NCBI GenBank assembly: GCA_020796225.1
Contig: CM036758.1
Location: 29,399,099-29,463,098, forward strand
Length of the DNA stretch: 64,000 bases
Reading direction: 5' to 3'
Origin: Arion vulgaris
Lineage: Eukaryota; Mollusca; Gastropoda; Stylommatophora; Arionidae
Below the pieces are notes generated by a model, which ran no database searches, was not told where the DNA came from, and saw only the letters and a list, made by a program, of their open reading frames with translations. Shown piece by piece: positions 9,763 through 19,747 of the stretch (position 1 is its first letter; each line of letters starts with the position of its first letter). The position numbers and the translations under genes are program-made.

Positions 9763-10156
9763 CATGAGTTTGACTGATGCTCGACCATCACGGGTGATGA
9801 TGACACACACACAAAACCGGAGTTTGACTGATGCTCGACCATCACGGGTGATGATGACCACACTACGCACACACACACAACCGGAGTTTGACTGATGCTC
9901 GACCATCACGGGTGATGATGACACACACACAAAACCGGAGTTTGAGTGATGCTCGACCATCACGGGTGATGATGACACACACACACAACCGGAGCTTGAG
10001 TGATGCTCGACCATCACGGGTGATGACACACACACACAACCGGAGTTTGACTGATGCTCGACCATCACGGGTGATGACACACACACACAACCGGAGTTTG
10101 ACTGATGCTCGACCATCACAAGTGATGATGACCACACATACACACAACCGGAGTTT
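9763..10156. repeat. ~54-bp minisatellite resembling a LINE 3' end
   Basis: Eight copies (51-66 bp) of gagtttgactgatgctcgac, catcacgggtgatgatg and a (CA)n segment. Each unit holds a perfect 6-bp hairpin, catcac-gg-gtgatg. The minus strand, TGTCATCATCACCCGTGATGG, aligns with the last bases of LINE-A (TGTCATCATCGCTTGCGATGG, 38654-38674). Open frames of 98-150 codons on both strands are periodicity artefacts. Confidence 0.85.
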
Positions 10157-10284
10157 CAAGATGCATGTTGATCACACCATTATGGAAGCCAGGATAAGAC
10201 TAGCAGTGATGTAGATTATGTTGGTTGCACACTGTGAATGTTTGTTTGTTTGTGAAGTTGAGAATGAAAGCTTCCTTAAACCGA

Positions 10285-10340
10285 GATACCTCACCGTTCA
10301 GAAAGCAATGGCAAACTACTGAACGTATAAGTGATGCCTA
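10285..10340 (+). repeat. Dispersed repeat fragment shared with SINE-C
   Basis: accgttcagaaagcaatggc followed by aaactac matches the minus strand of 6883-6905. Ends are not defined. Confidence 0.4.
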
Positions 10341-10451
10341 GAAAATCGACCACCAGTTTACTGTGGTTGGTGGCGACGTTCTATAAAGGATATGCCACGA
10401 TTTTCATTTTGTAATACTCATGTTGTACACATTGAACAGCAATGGAGATCA

Positions 10452-10541
10452 AGCGATCTGTTTAACAATGACTCTGTTGAACTGTTTAACAATAACTCTG
10501 TTGAACTGTTTAACAGTAACTCTGCTGAACTGTTTAACGAT
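10452..10541. repeat. 24-bp tandem repeat
   Basis: Nearly four copies of ctctgttgaactgtttaaca plus ataa; period 24 from starts at 10472 and 10496. A period divisible by three leaves frames open on both strands. Confidence 0.88.
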
Positions 10542-10703
10542 GGTTGTCTTATGATCTCACATGTATCTATTTGAATCGATGTTATCCTACGATACAGTTG
10601 ATATGTTGTGTGGTCGACTGGATAAAAACACATGTCTGTTATAATAAGTTATGTAATCTCTAGTAATGTATAGGCATTTTTCTGTTGACATCATTCAAAT
10701 AAT

Positions 10704-10967
10704 CGATCAGTGTGTTCCAGGGGCCCACAAGGGAAGCAAAGAATAGTAACACTATGACCTACAAGGCATGTCGTAAGAGGCGATTAAGGTAGGGGGCCTA
10801 TGGAAGCTACCTAGTAAGTAAAAGCGTCGTAGAAATCGGATGGGCTGGTCTACTTGTAGGAGCATAACTGGCACTACGTACAATAGCTCTTAGGCTCAAA
10901 TCACGTAAAACTTACAGAGAGTGGTTAACAAGTGGTCGATATGGAGAGTTTGAAGAAGAAGAAGACA
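10704..10967 (+). mobile_element. SINE-A, complete
   Basis: Holds the family modules in order: gcaaagaatagtaacact, catgtcgtaagaggcga, the gtaagtaaaa linker, gaaatcggatg, cataactggcac, agagtggttaacaagtggtc, gatatggag, and a (GAA)n tail. A possible 8-bp TSD caaataat lies at 10696-10703 and 10968-10975. The second TSD copy is also the first bases of the adjoining 71-bp array. Confidence 0.8.
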
Positions 10968-10969
10968 CA

Positions 10970-11686
10970 AATAATATCCCATCATTAATACTGTCTGAAA
11001 CAGTTGCAACATGGTGGTCTTTCAAATTTCTAACATAGAAAATAATATCCCATCATTAATACTGTCTGAAACAGTTGCAACATGGTGGTCTTTCAAATTT
11101 CTAACATAGAAAATAATATCCCATCATTAATACTGTCTGGAACAGTTGCAACATGGTGGTCTTTCAAATTTCTAACATAGAAAATAATATCCCATCATTA
11201 ATACTGTCTGGAACAGTTGCAACATGGTGGTCTTTCAAATTTCTAACATAGAAAATAATATCCCATCATTAATACTGTCTGAAACAGTTGCAACATGGTG
11301 GTCTTTCAAATTTCTAACATAGAAAATAATATCCCATCATTAATACTGTCTGGAACAGTTGCAACATGGTGGTCTTTCAAATTTCTAACATAGAAAATAA
11401 TATCCCATTATTAATACTGTCTGAAACAGTTGCAACATGGTGGTCTTTCAAATTTCTAACATAGAAAATAATATCCCATTATTAATACTGTCTGGAACAG
11501 TTGCAACATGGTGGTCTTTCAAATTTCTAACATAGAAAATAATATCCCATTATTAATACTGTCTGAAACAGTTGCAACATGGTGGTCTTTCAAATTTCTA
11601 ACATAGAAAATAATATCCCATCATTAATACTGTCTGAAACAGTTGCAACATGGTGGTCTTTCAAATTTCTAACATAGAAAATAATT
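10970..11686. repeat. 71-bp minisatellite between two SINE-A tails
   Basis: Ten nearly identical copies (starts 10970, 11041, 11112 and so on) containing aatatcccatcattaatact and caacatggtggtctttcaaa. Variation is limited to gaaac/ggaac and catca/catta, and these variants alternate. It begins at the 3' tail of a plus-strand SINE-A and ends 10 bp before the 3' tail of a minus-strand SINE-A. Confidence 0.95.
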
Positions 11687-11696
11687 ATAGGTACAG

Positions 11697-12141
11697 CCTT
11701 CTTCTTCTTCTTCTTCTTCTTCTTCAAATGTTCCATATCGACTACTTGTTAGCCACTCTTTGTCATGTGTATATGATCCGAGCCTAAAAACGATTGTACA
11801 TTGTCCCAGTTATGCGCTTGCAAGTAGACGAGCACATTCGATTTCTGCAATGCTTTTTATTTACTAGTGTAGCTTGGCTGAAATCGGATGCACATATCTT
11901 AAAAGTGTAGAAACTATGCGTTTAGGGACCTACCAAACCAATGTGCAACGTATACTTGGTCTTGGCAAAGATCAAACATATCACAAAGAGTGATTAAAAC
12001 TGATCGTAGAGAACGAACGCAAAGTAGAAGAAGAAGACTAGGGTAGCTTCCTTTGGCCCTTACCTCAGTCGCCTGTCGCCTCTTACGACATGCCTGGTAG
12101 GTTGCAGTATTACTATTCTTTGCTCCCCTTGCGAGCCCCAG
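11697..12141 (-). mobile_element. SINE-A split by a nested SINE-B
   Basis: Reverse-oriented SINE-A with a long (TTC)n tail complement at 11698-11725. Its modules run to the AT-rich linker at 11875, then resume at 12050 with the box ctcttacgacatg and attctttgctcc. The two halves are separated by a SINE-B insertion and its target duplication. Confidence 0.85.
11876..12036 (+). mobile_element. SINE-B, 5'-truncated, inserted in SINE-A
   Basis: Starts at ggctgaaatcggatg and runs through aaaccaatgtgcaacgtata, gatcaaacatatcacaaag, gaacgaacgcaaag and a short GAA tail. It is flanked by a 13-bp target duplication, actagtgtagctt (11863-11875) and actagggtagctt (12037-12049), differing at one base. The truncated 5' end and intact 3' end are typical of LINE-driven retrotransposition. 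Confidence 0.85.
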
Positions 12142-12439
12142 GAACACACTGGCGAAGTAGTTACAGATAAGTCTACATGCAACAGCCAGAAATTTACATT
12201 AAACGATATCTTTAAACGTTCATTAGTTGCATGTTTTTTCAGCTTCTGACCAAGTAAAAACGAATCGTGAATATCTATTTCAATAACTGTCTATATTCAA
12301 CATTTCTGAAATATCATGTTCGTTTCATTCGTTATCTATCTGACATGTTGGGAAAATGTGCGAACTTTCATAGACTGAGCCAGGAAAGGAATGGATTACA
12401 GTTCCCTATAAAGTCCAGACTGCATATACAGTTATTATA
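12142..12439. other. No recognisable feature
   Basis: AT-rich; the open frame from 12267 runs into the LINE-B fragment and has no independent support. Confidence 0.4.
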
Positions 12440-12718
12440 TCAGTGCTTGAATTATATAGATAAACAAAGAATGAAGTGTTTGGCCACTTAATAAGAATGC
12501 ATCCAAACTCCACAGTATACAGAGTCTTCTACAACAGAACATCGGGAAAGAAGGCAAGGAGAAGACCACGGAAAAGATGGTTAGATGGCGTGGCAGCATC
12601 CTGTGAAAGAGCAAAGATAACAATCACACAAGCCACCAGAACAGCGCAAGACAAAACAGAAAACCACGACACTGGGCAACAACCCGTAGCAGTGTGACGA
12701 CAAAAGAAGAAGAAGATA
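12440..12718 (+). pseudogene. LINE-B 3' end
   Basis: Near-identical to 37766-38040: encodes FGHLIRMHPNSTVYRVFYNR and RRRPRKRWLDGVAASCERAK, the segment that follows the RT domain in this LINE, then a non-coding tail ending caaaagaagaagaaga. The initial WFGHL is frameshifted here (tgtttggcc). It is a 5'-truncated, dead insertion. Confidence 0.85.
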
Positions 12719-12779
12719 TCAGATGAGAAAACTGTGAACAAAGAATAAATTACTAATTAGTGTGGAGGTTGAGGCTATC

Positions 12780-12845
12780 TTGAAAATAGGCAAAACAGAA
12801 GTCATTATTTACATTAACAAAACAGAAGTCATTATTTACATTGAC
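12780..12845. repeat. 27-bp duplication
   Basis: Two adjacent copies of acagaagtcattatttacat in a 27-bp unit. Confidence 0.75.
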
Positions 12846-13062
12846 GGTTCAGTCATTTGTCAATGATGATGCCCATGCGATTTGTTTTTTGGGGGGTGGG
12901 GCAAGTTCAGGGGCAAAAAAATATTAAGAAAGACAAGTTGGTTCAACGAGACAACCACAAGCAGTTTTACAATGGAAGTGCAAACGTTTACAGTGACGTT
13001 GACTTAGTTGGTAATTCAAAACTACTATCGCGTTTTCATATTCAGTGACTGTAATGCGTTGA

Positions 13063-13262
13063 GATTTTTTCAATCCAGAAGCACTGAGCTTTCAGCTCTT
13101 CGGCTCGGTGCTATCGACATCGTAACCCTTCGGTTCGGTGCCAAGAACACCGTAAATCTGGAGAGCTGTGGCTTTTCTGCCAGCCCGCGGAAATGAGCCG
13201 CACTCACAGGGGTCTTGTTACCCGTCCTCCAACTCGCAACGAACACACTGGACAGGCGGACA
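13063..13262 (-). mobile_element. SINE-D-like dispersed repeat
   Basis: Inverse of 52505-52697. Shared landmarks read on the minus strand: GACGGGTAACAAG, TGCGGCTCATTTCCGCGGGC, GGCACCGAACCGAA, CACCGAGCCGAAGAGCTGAA and GTGCTTCTGGAT. The CGG..CCGC stem with a 7-base loop resembles a tRNA T arm. Two GCACCGARCCGAAG motifs lie about 25 bp apart. Confidence 0.65.
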
Positions 13263-13672
13263 TTGCGTTAAGATAAAGACACATACCCAGAACTTCTTCT
13301 GTCAGTTGGATTTACAACAATTTTAGATGACGCCACTTATCCAGAACTTCTCTCGATGGGTTATAACAAACTTGAAGGTGAAGCAACATACAAGGTGTGC
13401 AATATTTAGACATAACTAAGGTTATATTGCGATGACTAGCATTACTTTTCTTTTTCAGCGTCACAACAGTTCAACCACTGTTTATTGTGTCTATTTCTTT
13501 GACGCGGATGTTGTGTTAGTGATCATCAGCACAGTTGTTGGTGCATTGGTCATTATTTTTTTATTCTCTATAAAACAACTACATGTATTTCGTTTTACGT
13601 TATTGTCAGTTAATTGACAGCTACACGTCGCCGTCACGTATTTAACTATTCTATCTGACGAAGTTTACCAAA
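13263..13672. other. No recognisable feature
   Basis: Ordinary AT-rich sequence leading into the 90-bp satellite. The open frame 13432-13617 is hydrophobic and unsupported. Confidence 0.4.
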
Positions 13673-16600
13673 ATCAAGTAGTATTATAACTATTATTTTA
13701 AACATACAACTTTTGTTTGTTGAATCCAGCGATGAAGTTGAGTTTAAGAATATGAATAACGAAATCTCAAGTATTATAACTATCATTTCAAACATACAAC
13801 TTTTGTTTGTTGAATCCAGCGATGAAGTTGAGTTTGAGAATATGAATAACGAAATCTCAAGTATTATAACTATCGTTTCAAACAAACAACTTTTGTTTGT
13901 TGAATCCAGCGATGAAGTTGAGTTTGAGAATATGAATAACTAAATCTCAAGTATTATAACTATCGTTTCAAACAAACAACTTTTGTTTGTTGAATCTAGC
14001 GATGAAGTAGAGTTTGAGAATATGAATAACTAAATCTCAAGTATTATAACTATCATTTCAAACAAACAACTTTTGTTTGTTGAATCCAGCGATGAAGTTG
14101 AGTTTAAGAATATGAATAACGAAATCTCAAGTATTATAACTATCATTTCAAACATACAGCTTTTGTTTGTTGAATCCAGCGATGAAGTTGAGTTTGAGAA
14201 TATGAATAACGAAATCTCAAGTATTATAACTATCATTTTAAACATACAACTTTTGTTTGTTGAATCCAGCGATGAAGTTGAGTTTGAGAATATGAATAAC
14301 GAAATCTCAAGTATTATAACTATCGTTTCAAACAAACAACTTTTGTTTGTTGAATCCAGCGATGAAGTTGAGTTTGAGAATATGAATAACTAAATCTCAA
14401 GTATTATAACTATCGTTTCAAACAAACAACTTTTGTTTGTTGAATCTAGCGATGAAGTAGAGTTTGAGAATATGAATAACTAAATCTCAAGTATTATAAC
14501 TATCATTTCAAACAAACAACTTTTGTTTGTTGAATCCAGCGATGAAGTTGAGTTTGAGAATATGAATAACGAAATCTCAAGTATTATAACTATCGTTTCA
14601 AACAAACAACTTTTGTTTGTTGAATCCAGCGATGAAGTTGAGTTTGAGAATATGAATAACGAAATCTCAAGTATTATAACTATCGTTTCAAACAAACAAC
14701 TTTTGTTTGTTGAATCCAGCGATGAAGTTGAGTTTGAGAATATGAATAACGAAATCTCAAGTATTATAACTATCATTTTAAACATACAACTTTTGTTTGT
14801 TGAATCCAGCGATGAAGTTGAGTTTGAGAATATGAATAACGAAATCTCAAGTATTATAACTATCGTTTCAAACAAACAACTTTTGTTTGTTGAATCCAGC
14901 GATGAAGTTGAGTTTGAGAATATGAATAACTAAATCTCAAGTATTATAACTATCGTTTCAAACAAACAACTTTTGTTTGTTGAATCTAGCGATGAAGTAG
15001 AGTTTGAGAATATGAATAACTAAATCTCAAGTATTATAACTATCATTTCAAACAAACAACTTTTGTTTGTTGAATCCAGCGATGAAGTTGAGTTTAAGAA
15101 TATGAATAACGAAATCTCAAGTATTATAACTATCATTTCAAACATACAGCTTTTGTTTGTTGAATCCAGCGATGAAGTTGAGTTTGAGAATATGAATAAC
15201 GAAATCTCAAGTATTATAACTATCATTTTAAACATACAACTTTTGTTTGTTGAATCCAGCGATGAAGTTGAGTTTGAGAATATGAATAACGAAATCTCAA
15301 GTATTATAACTATCGTTTCAAACAAACAACTTTTGTTTGTTGAATCCAGCGATGAAGTTGAGTTTGAGAATATGAATAACTAAATCTCAAGTATTATAAC
15401 TATCGTTTCAAACAAACAACTTTTGTTTGTTGAATCTAGCGATGAAGTAGAGTTTGAGAATATGAATAACTAAATCTCAAGTATTATAACTATCATTTCA
15501 AACAAACAACTTTTGTTTGTTGAATCCAGCGATGAAGTTGAGTTTGAGAATATGAATAACGAAATCTCAAGTATTATAACTATCGTTTCAAACAAACAAC
15601 TTTTGTTTGTTGAATCCAGCGATGAAGTTGAGTTTGAGAATATGAATAACGAAATCTCAAGTATTATAATATCGTTCAAACAAACAACTTTTGTTTGTTG
15701 AATCCAGCATGAGTTGAGTTTGAGAATATGAATAACGAAATCTCAGTATTATAACTATCATTTTAAACATACAACTTTGTTTGTGAATCCAGCGATGAAG
15801 TTGAGTTGAGAATATGAATAACGAAATCCAGTATTATAACTATCTCTTCAAACAATACATTTTTGTTTGTTGAATCCAGGATAAGTTGAGTTTGAGAATA
15901 TGAATAACTAAATCTCAAGTATTATAACTATCGTTTCAAACAAACAACTTTTGTTTGTTGAATCTAGCGATGAAGTAGAGTTTGAGAATATAATAATCAA
16001 ACTCAGTATTATAACTATCATTTCAAACAAACAACTTTTGTTTGTTGAATCCAGCGATGAAGTTGAGTTTGAGAATATGAATAACTAAATCTCAAGTATT
16101 ATAACTATCGTTTCAAACAAACAACTTTTGTTTGTTGAATCCAGCGATGAAGTTGAGTTTGAGAATATGAATAACGAAATCTCAAGTATTATAACTATCG
16201 TTTCAAACAAACAACTTTTGTTTGTTGAATCCAGCGATGAAGTTGAGTTTGAGAATATGAATAACGAAATCTCAAGTATTATAACTATCGTTTCAAACAA
16301 ACAACTTTTGTTTGTTGAATCCAGCGATGAAGTTGAGTTTGAGAATATGAATAACGAAATCTCAAGTATTATAACTATCGTTTCAAACAAACAACTTTTG
16401 TTTGTTGAATCCAGCGATGAAGTTGAGTTTGAGAATATGAATAACTAAATCTCAAGTATTATAACTATCGTTTCAAACAAACAACTTTTGTTTGTTGAAT
16501 CCAGCGATGAAGTTGAGTTTGAGAATATGAATAACGAAATCTCAAGTATTATAACTATCGTTTAAAACAAACAACTTTTGTTTGTTGAATCCAGCGATGA

Positions 16601-17183
16601 AGTTGAGTTTGAGAATATGAATAACTAAATCTCAAGTATTATAACTATCGTTTCAAACAAACAACTTTTGTTTGTTGAATCCAGCGATGAAGTTGAGTTT
16701 GAGAATATGAATAACGAAATCTCAAGTATTATAACTATCGTTTAAAACAAACAACTTTTGTTTGTTGAATCCAGCGATGAAGTTGAGTTTGAGAATATGA
16801 ATAACGAAATCTCAAGTATTATAACTATCGTTTAAAACAAACAACTTTTGTTTGTTGAATCCAGCGATGAAGTTGAGTTTGAGAATATGAATAACTAAAT
16901 CTCAAGTATTATAACTATCGTTTCAAACAAACAACTTTTGTTTGTTGAATCCAGCGATGAAGTTGAGTTTGAGAATATGAATAACGAAATCTCAAGTATT
17001 ATAACTATCGTTTCAAACAAACAACTTTTGTTTGTTGAATCCAGCGATGAAGTTGAGTTTGAGAATATGAATAACTAAATCTCAAGTATTATAACTATCG
17101 TTTCAAACAAACAACTTTTGTTTGTTGAATCCAGCGATGAAGTTGAGTTTGAGAATATGAATAACGAAATCTCAAGTATTATA
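13673..17183. repeat. 90-bp satellite with higher-order structure
   Basis: About 39 copies of a 90-bp monomer containing aaatctcaagtattataact and gatgaagttgagtttgagaa. Each monomer holds a 9-bp inverted repeat, aacaaacaa-ctt-ttgtttgtt. A variant monomer (gaatctagc, gaagtagag) recurs at 13990, 14440, 14980 and 15430, which gives 450- and 540-bp higher-order blocks. About 15660-16010 is rich in single-base deletions. The 90-bp period (30 codons) keeps frames open on both strands, but taa in variant monomers stops them in every block, so coding is unlikely. Confidence 0.96.
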
Positions 17184-17452
17184 AAGTTGAGTTTGAGAAT
17201 ATGAATAACGAAATCTCAAGTATTATAAAGTTGAGTTTGAGAATATGAATAACGAAATCTCAAGTATTATAAAGTTGAGTTTGAGAATATGAATAACGAA
17301 ATCTCAAGTATTATAAAGTTGAGTTTGAGAATATGAATAACGAAATCTCAAGTATTATAAAGTTGAGTTTGAGAATATGAATAACGAAATCTCAAGTATT
17401 ATAAAGTTAAGTTTGAGAATATGAATAACGAAATCTCAAGTATTATAAAGTT
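17184..17452. repeat. 44-bp derivative array of the 90-bp satellite
   Basis: Six copies of a 44-bp unit (gttgagtttgagaatatgaa through tattataaa). It equals the 90-bp monomer with a 46-bp internal deletion that removes the inverted repeat. The shortened unit was then amplified by itself. Confidence 0.93.
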
Positions 17453-17464
17453 GTACAATTCTGT

Positions 17465-17732
17465 TTCTTCTTCTTTCTTCTTCTTCGAACGCTCCGTTTC
17501 GTTCACTTGTCGACAGGCTTCTGATTTGTATGTGATATGAGCCTAAGAGCGATTGTACGTTGTGCCAATTGTGAGCCTAAAAATAAGCTAGCACATCCAA
17601 TTTCTGCGATGCTTTTTTTATATTTACTAGGTAGCTTCTAGGTCCTATATCAGTCGCTTCTACGACATGCATTGTAGGTAGCAGTGGTACTATTCTTTGC
17701 TTCCATTGAGGGCCACGGCACCACACGGGTGA
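17465..17732 (-). mobile_element. SINE-A, complete, with exact TSD
   Basis: Reverse-oriented SINE-A with (TTC)n at the left, gagcgattgtacgttgtgcc, the tatatttactag linker, and gctactattctttgctt-like 5' parts. An exact 11-bp duplication tacaattctgt flanks it (17454-17464 and 17733-17743). It sits 12 bp beyond the end of the satellite. Confidence 0.9.
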
Positions 17733-17743
17733 TACAATTCTGT

Positions 17744-18857
17744 GTCAGAACTAAACATAGTTAAATAGAGTGAGCGTACCCATGTTTCGTTATCAGAATA
17801 TGGACACACACAAATACAAAATGAAGTTAAGAGGTAACATCAATGCCTTCCGAGGTAAAGGCACACTTGACTGGAAAAGGAAATACGTTCCACAGTAGTT
17901 TCAGACTTTAGGGTATGAATTGCATATTATTCGGTATGCAGGGGAAAAGAGGACCAGTTCCTTTATTCCTACTTGTGGGACGTAGAGTCTGTGAATGAAC
18001 CCACTGTCATATGTGTCCGATTCGACAAGAGAACGTTCAATATATTTTGTCAATCTGTTAGTGGACTGAAATTTCAGGTAAACCGAAGAATGATGAGATC
18101 AAAACATTCCTGATGAACAAAACAGAACACAATATCCTATGATAAATAAGCATACAAGCAGGGTCAAAAGTCATCAAATGAGATCTGGAAGAAATAAATC
18201 AAATGAGAGTTCATTTGATCGACCTTGATCATCAAATTATCATGCTATCAAGAAATACTAATGATATTTGTTGCTTATATTATCATCATTATCAACTCAT
18301 ATCTCATTTCCATAGTTGGAAATTAGATAGCGTGTTCTGTCTTATCTAATATATTCCATCTTGCACTACTAATTACATATTTCCTATGTTTCTTGTGAAG
18401 TTTCCTGCCCACATTTCTTTACATCTATGACATACACGTTTGTTTCAATATCTACAATTACTTTTTGTTACTGCAATTTCCTTGTTATTTCCTTTATAAT
18501 CTATTGCTAAATAATTCCGTGCGCTGTTTTCCATTGCTCATTTCCTGTTCGTTTGAGGCAGTGTTTTTATGTGATAATCATACGTACAAGTTGAGATAAA
18601 TGATTCTTAACTAGTGTTTTATTTTTTGTGTGTGTTATTTCCTTGCATGCTTGCACACAAATCCTGTGTTATAACTGACATGAACGATCTGGGATAGCCA
18701 ACAGTTAAGTACGCAACACTTCTAATAAACCGTTATGTTCACTTTGCATTCGTCAAATGAGTTCCAACATAACTGGTGTCTGATATTTACAGACACATTT
18801 ACTGGTTTACAAAACGCATAAAGCATTTATTTTCTGTTTCTTTGTTGACTATTAGAC
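17744..18857. other. No recognisable feature
   Basis: AT-rich unique-looking sequence. I see no coding family and no clear repeat copy. Confidence 0.45.
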
Positions 18858-19190
18858 ATGCACGTAATCAACACTGATTACATTCGGAGATTACAACTTA
18901 AGAAATTGATTTGGCTGTACACACCTGGACATGCTGGAGTGCAGGGTAACGAGCGTGCTGACTTTCTTGCAAACAATGCCCCAACCACAGCGGGCAGAAG
19001 TATGGACAGAGTCGATGTCATCAATACGGTACGCTCTCATTTATGTGATATGGACAAGTCTCGGACACTGGAACGAGTTCGAGAATTAGAAGTTAAGTTT
19101 GAACATGCCAGACAGTGTCGTCGTCGTGTTAGGGAGAAAATGTGTACTAATGATCTTCTCATGGGTATGGTGAGCAAATGGACATAGGGT
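18858..19190 (+). pseudogene. LINE-E RNase H domain fragment
   Basis: A 109-codon open frame containing YTPGHAGVQGNERADFLANN, the C-terminal half of an RNase HI domain as found downstream of the RT in several LINE clades. The His of GHAGV and the Asp of NERAD fit the last catalytic residues. After it, KMCTNDLLM is followed by a stop. The N-terminal catalytic residues and the RT are missing, so it is a fragment. The 3' end of a similar LINE may be at 25725. Confidence 0.78.
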
Positions 19191-19747
19191 GTCTGTTGCA
19201 GCGGAGGACAGAGCACACATGGGAATGCCCAATGAACCATGACGTCGATCGTATAACATAACCTTACATAACATAACTATAACAATGGGAGGAGTCTGTA
19301 CAAGCGCTCTTGTTCATGAATGATTTTCTTCATTGAACTATCCGCTGCAGTATAGGGCGCGGCGCTTTTGTACTTGTAAGATATGAGAGGTTTAGGCTGA
19401 AAACTTGGTTTCGGATACGCCTGTCCTTCACTAGAAGAGGCCTAACTGGGGCACACTGTTCTAACCGTTCTTGTCAAAGACTGTTTATATATCACAATAA
19501 GAATTATCAAAATGTTTGAGAAGAACGATCAAAACAAACAAACAAACAAACAAACAGATGTGAGAGGATATAGAAATGGAGAACTGACTATCTTTTCTGT
19601 TCACTTCTTGACTTCAGCGACATTGACAAATTCAGGAGACCGAGAGTTTGATGATGATGATTGCAGGAACTAACTCTAACCAATGTTACACACACACACA
19701 CACACACACAGACAGACAGACACACAGACAGTGTAAATGATATACTA
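19191..19747. other. Non-coding stretch with microsatellites
   Basis: Contains ataacataacctta repeats near 19255, (AAAC)n at about 19529-19556 and (CA)n at 19687-19732. Immediately before 19748 is the TA target of the mariner copy. Confidence 0.6.

Noticed and set aside
9691..10143. Minus-strand 150-codon frame with VCVSSSPVMVEHQSNSG repeats
   Set aside because: Produced by the 51-54 bp minisatellite; the plus strand gives an equally open frame.
13713..16448. Repeated VESSDEVEFENMNN frames in the 90-bp satellite as an acidic repeat protein
   Set aside because: Variant monomers put a taa stop in every higher-order block and the opposite strand is also open; no flanking exons are seen.
18858..19187. 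Host RNase H gene
   Set aside because: Only the C-terminal half of the domain is present, with the GHAGVQGNERAD form typical of LINEs, and no upstream catalytic residues.
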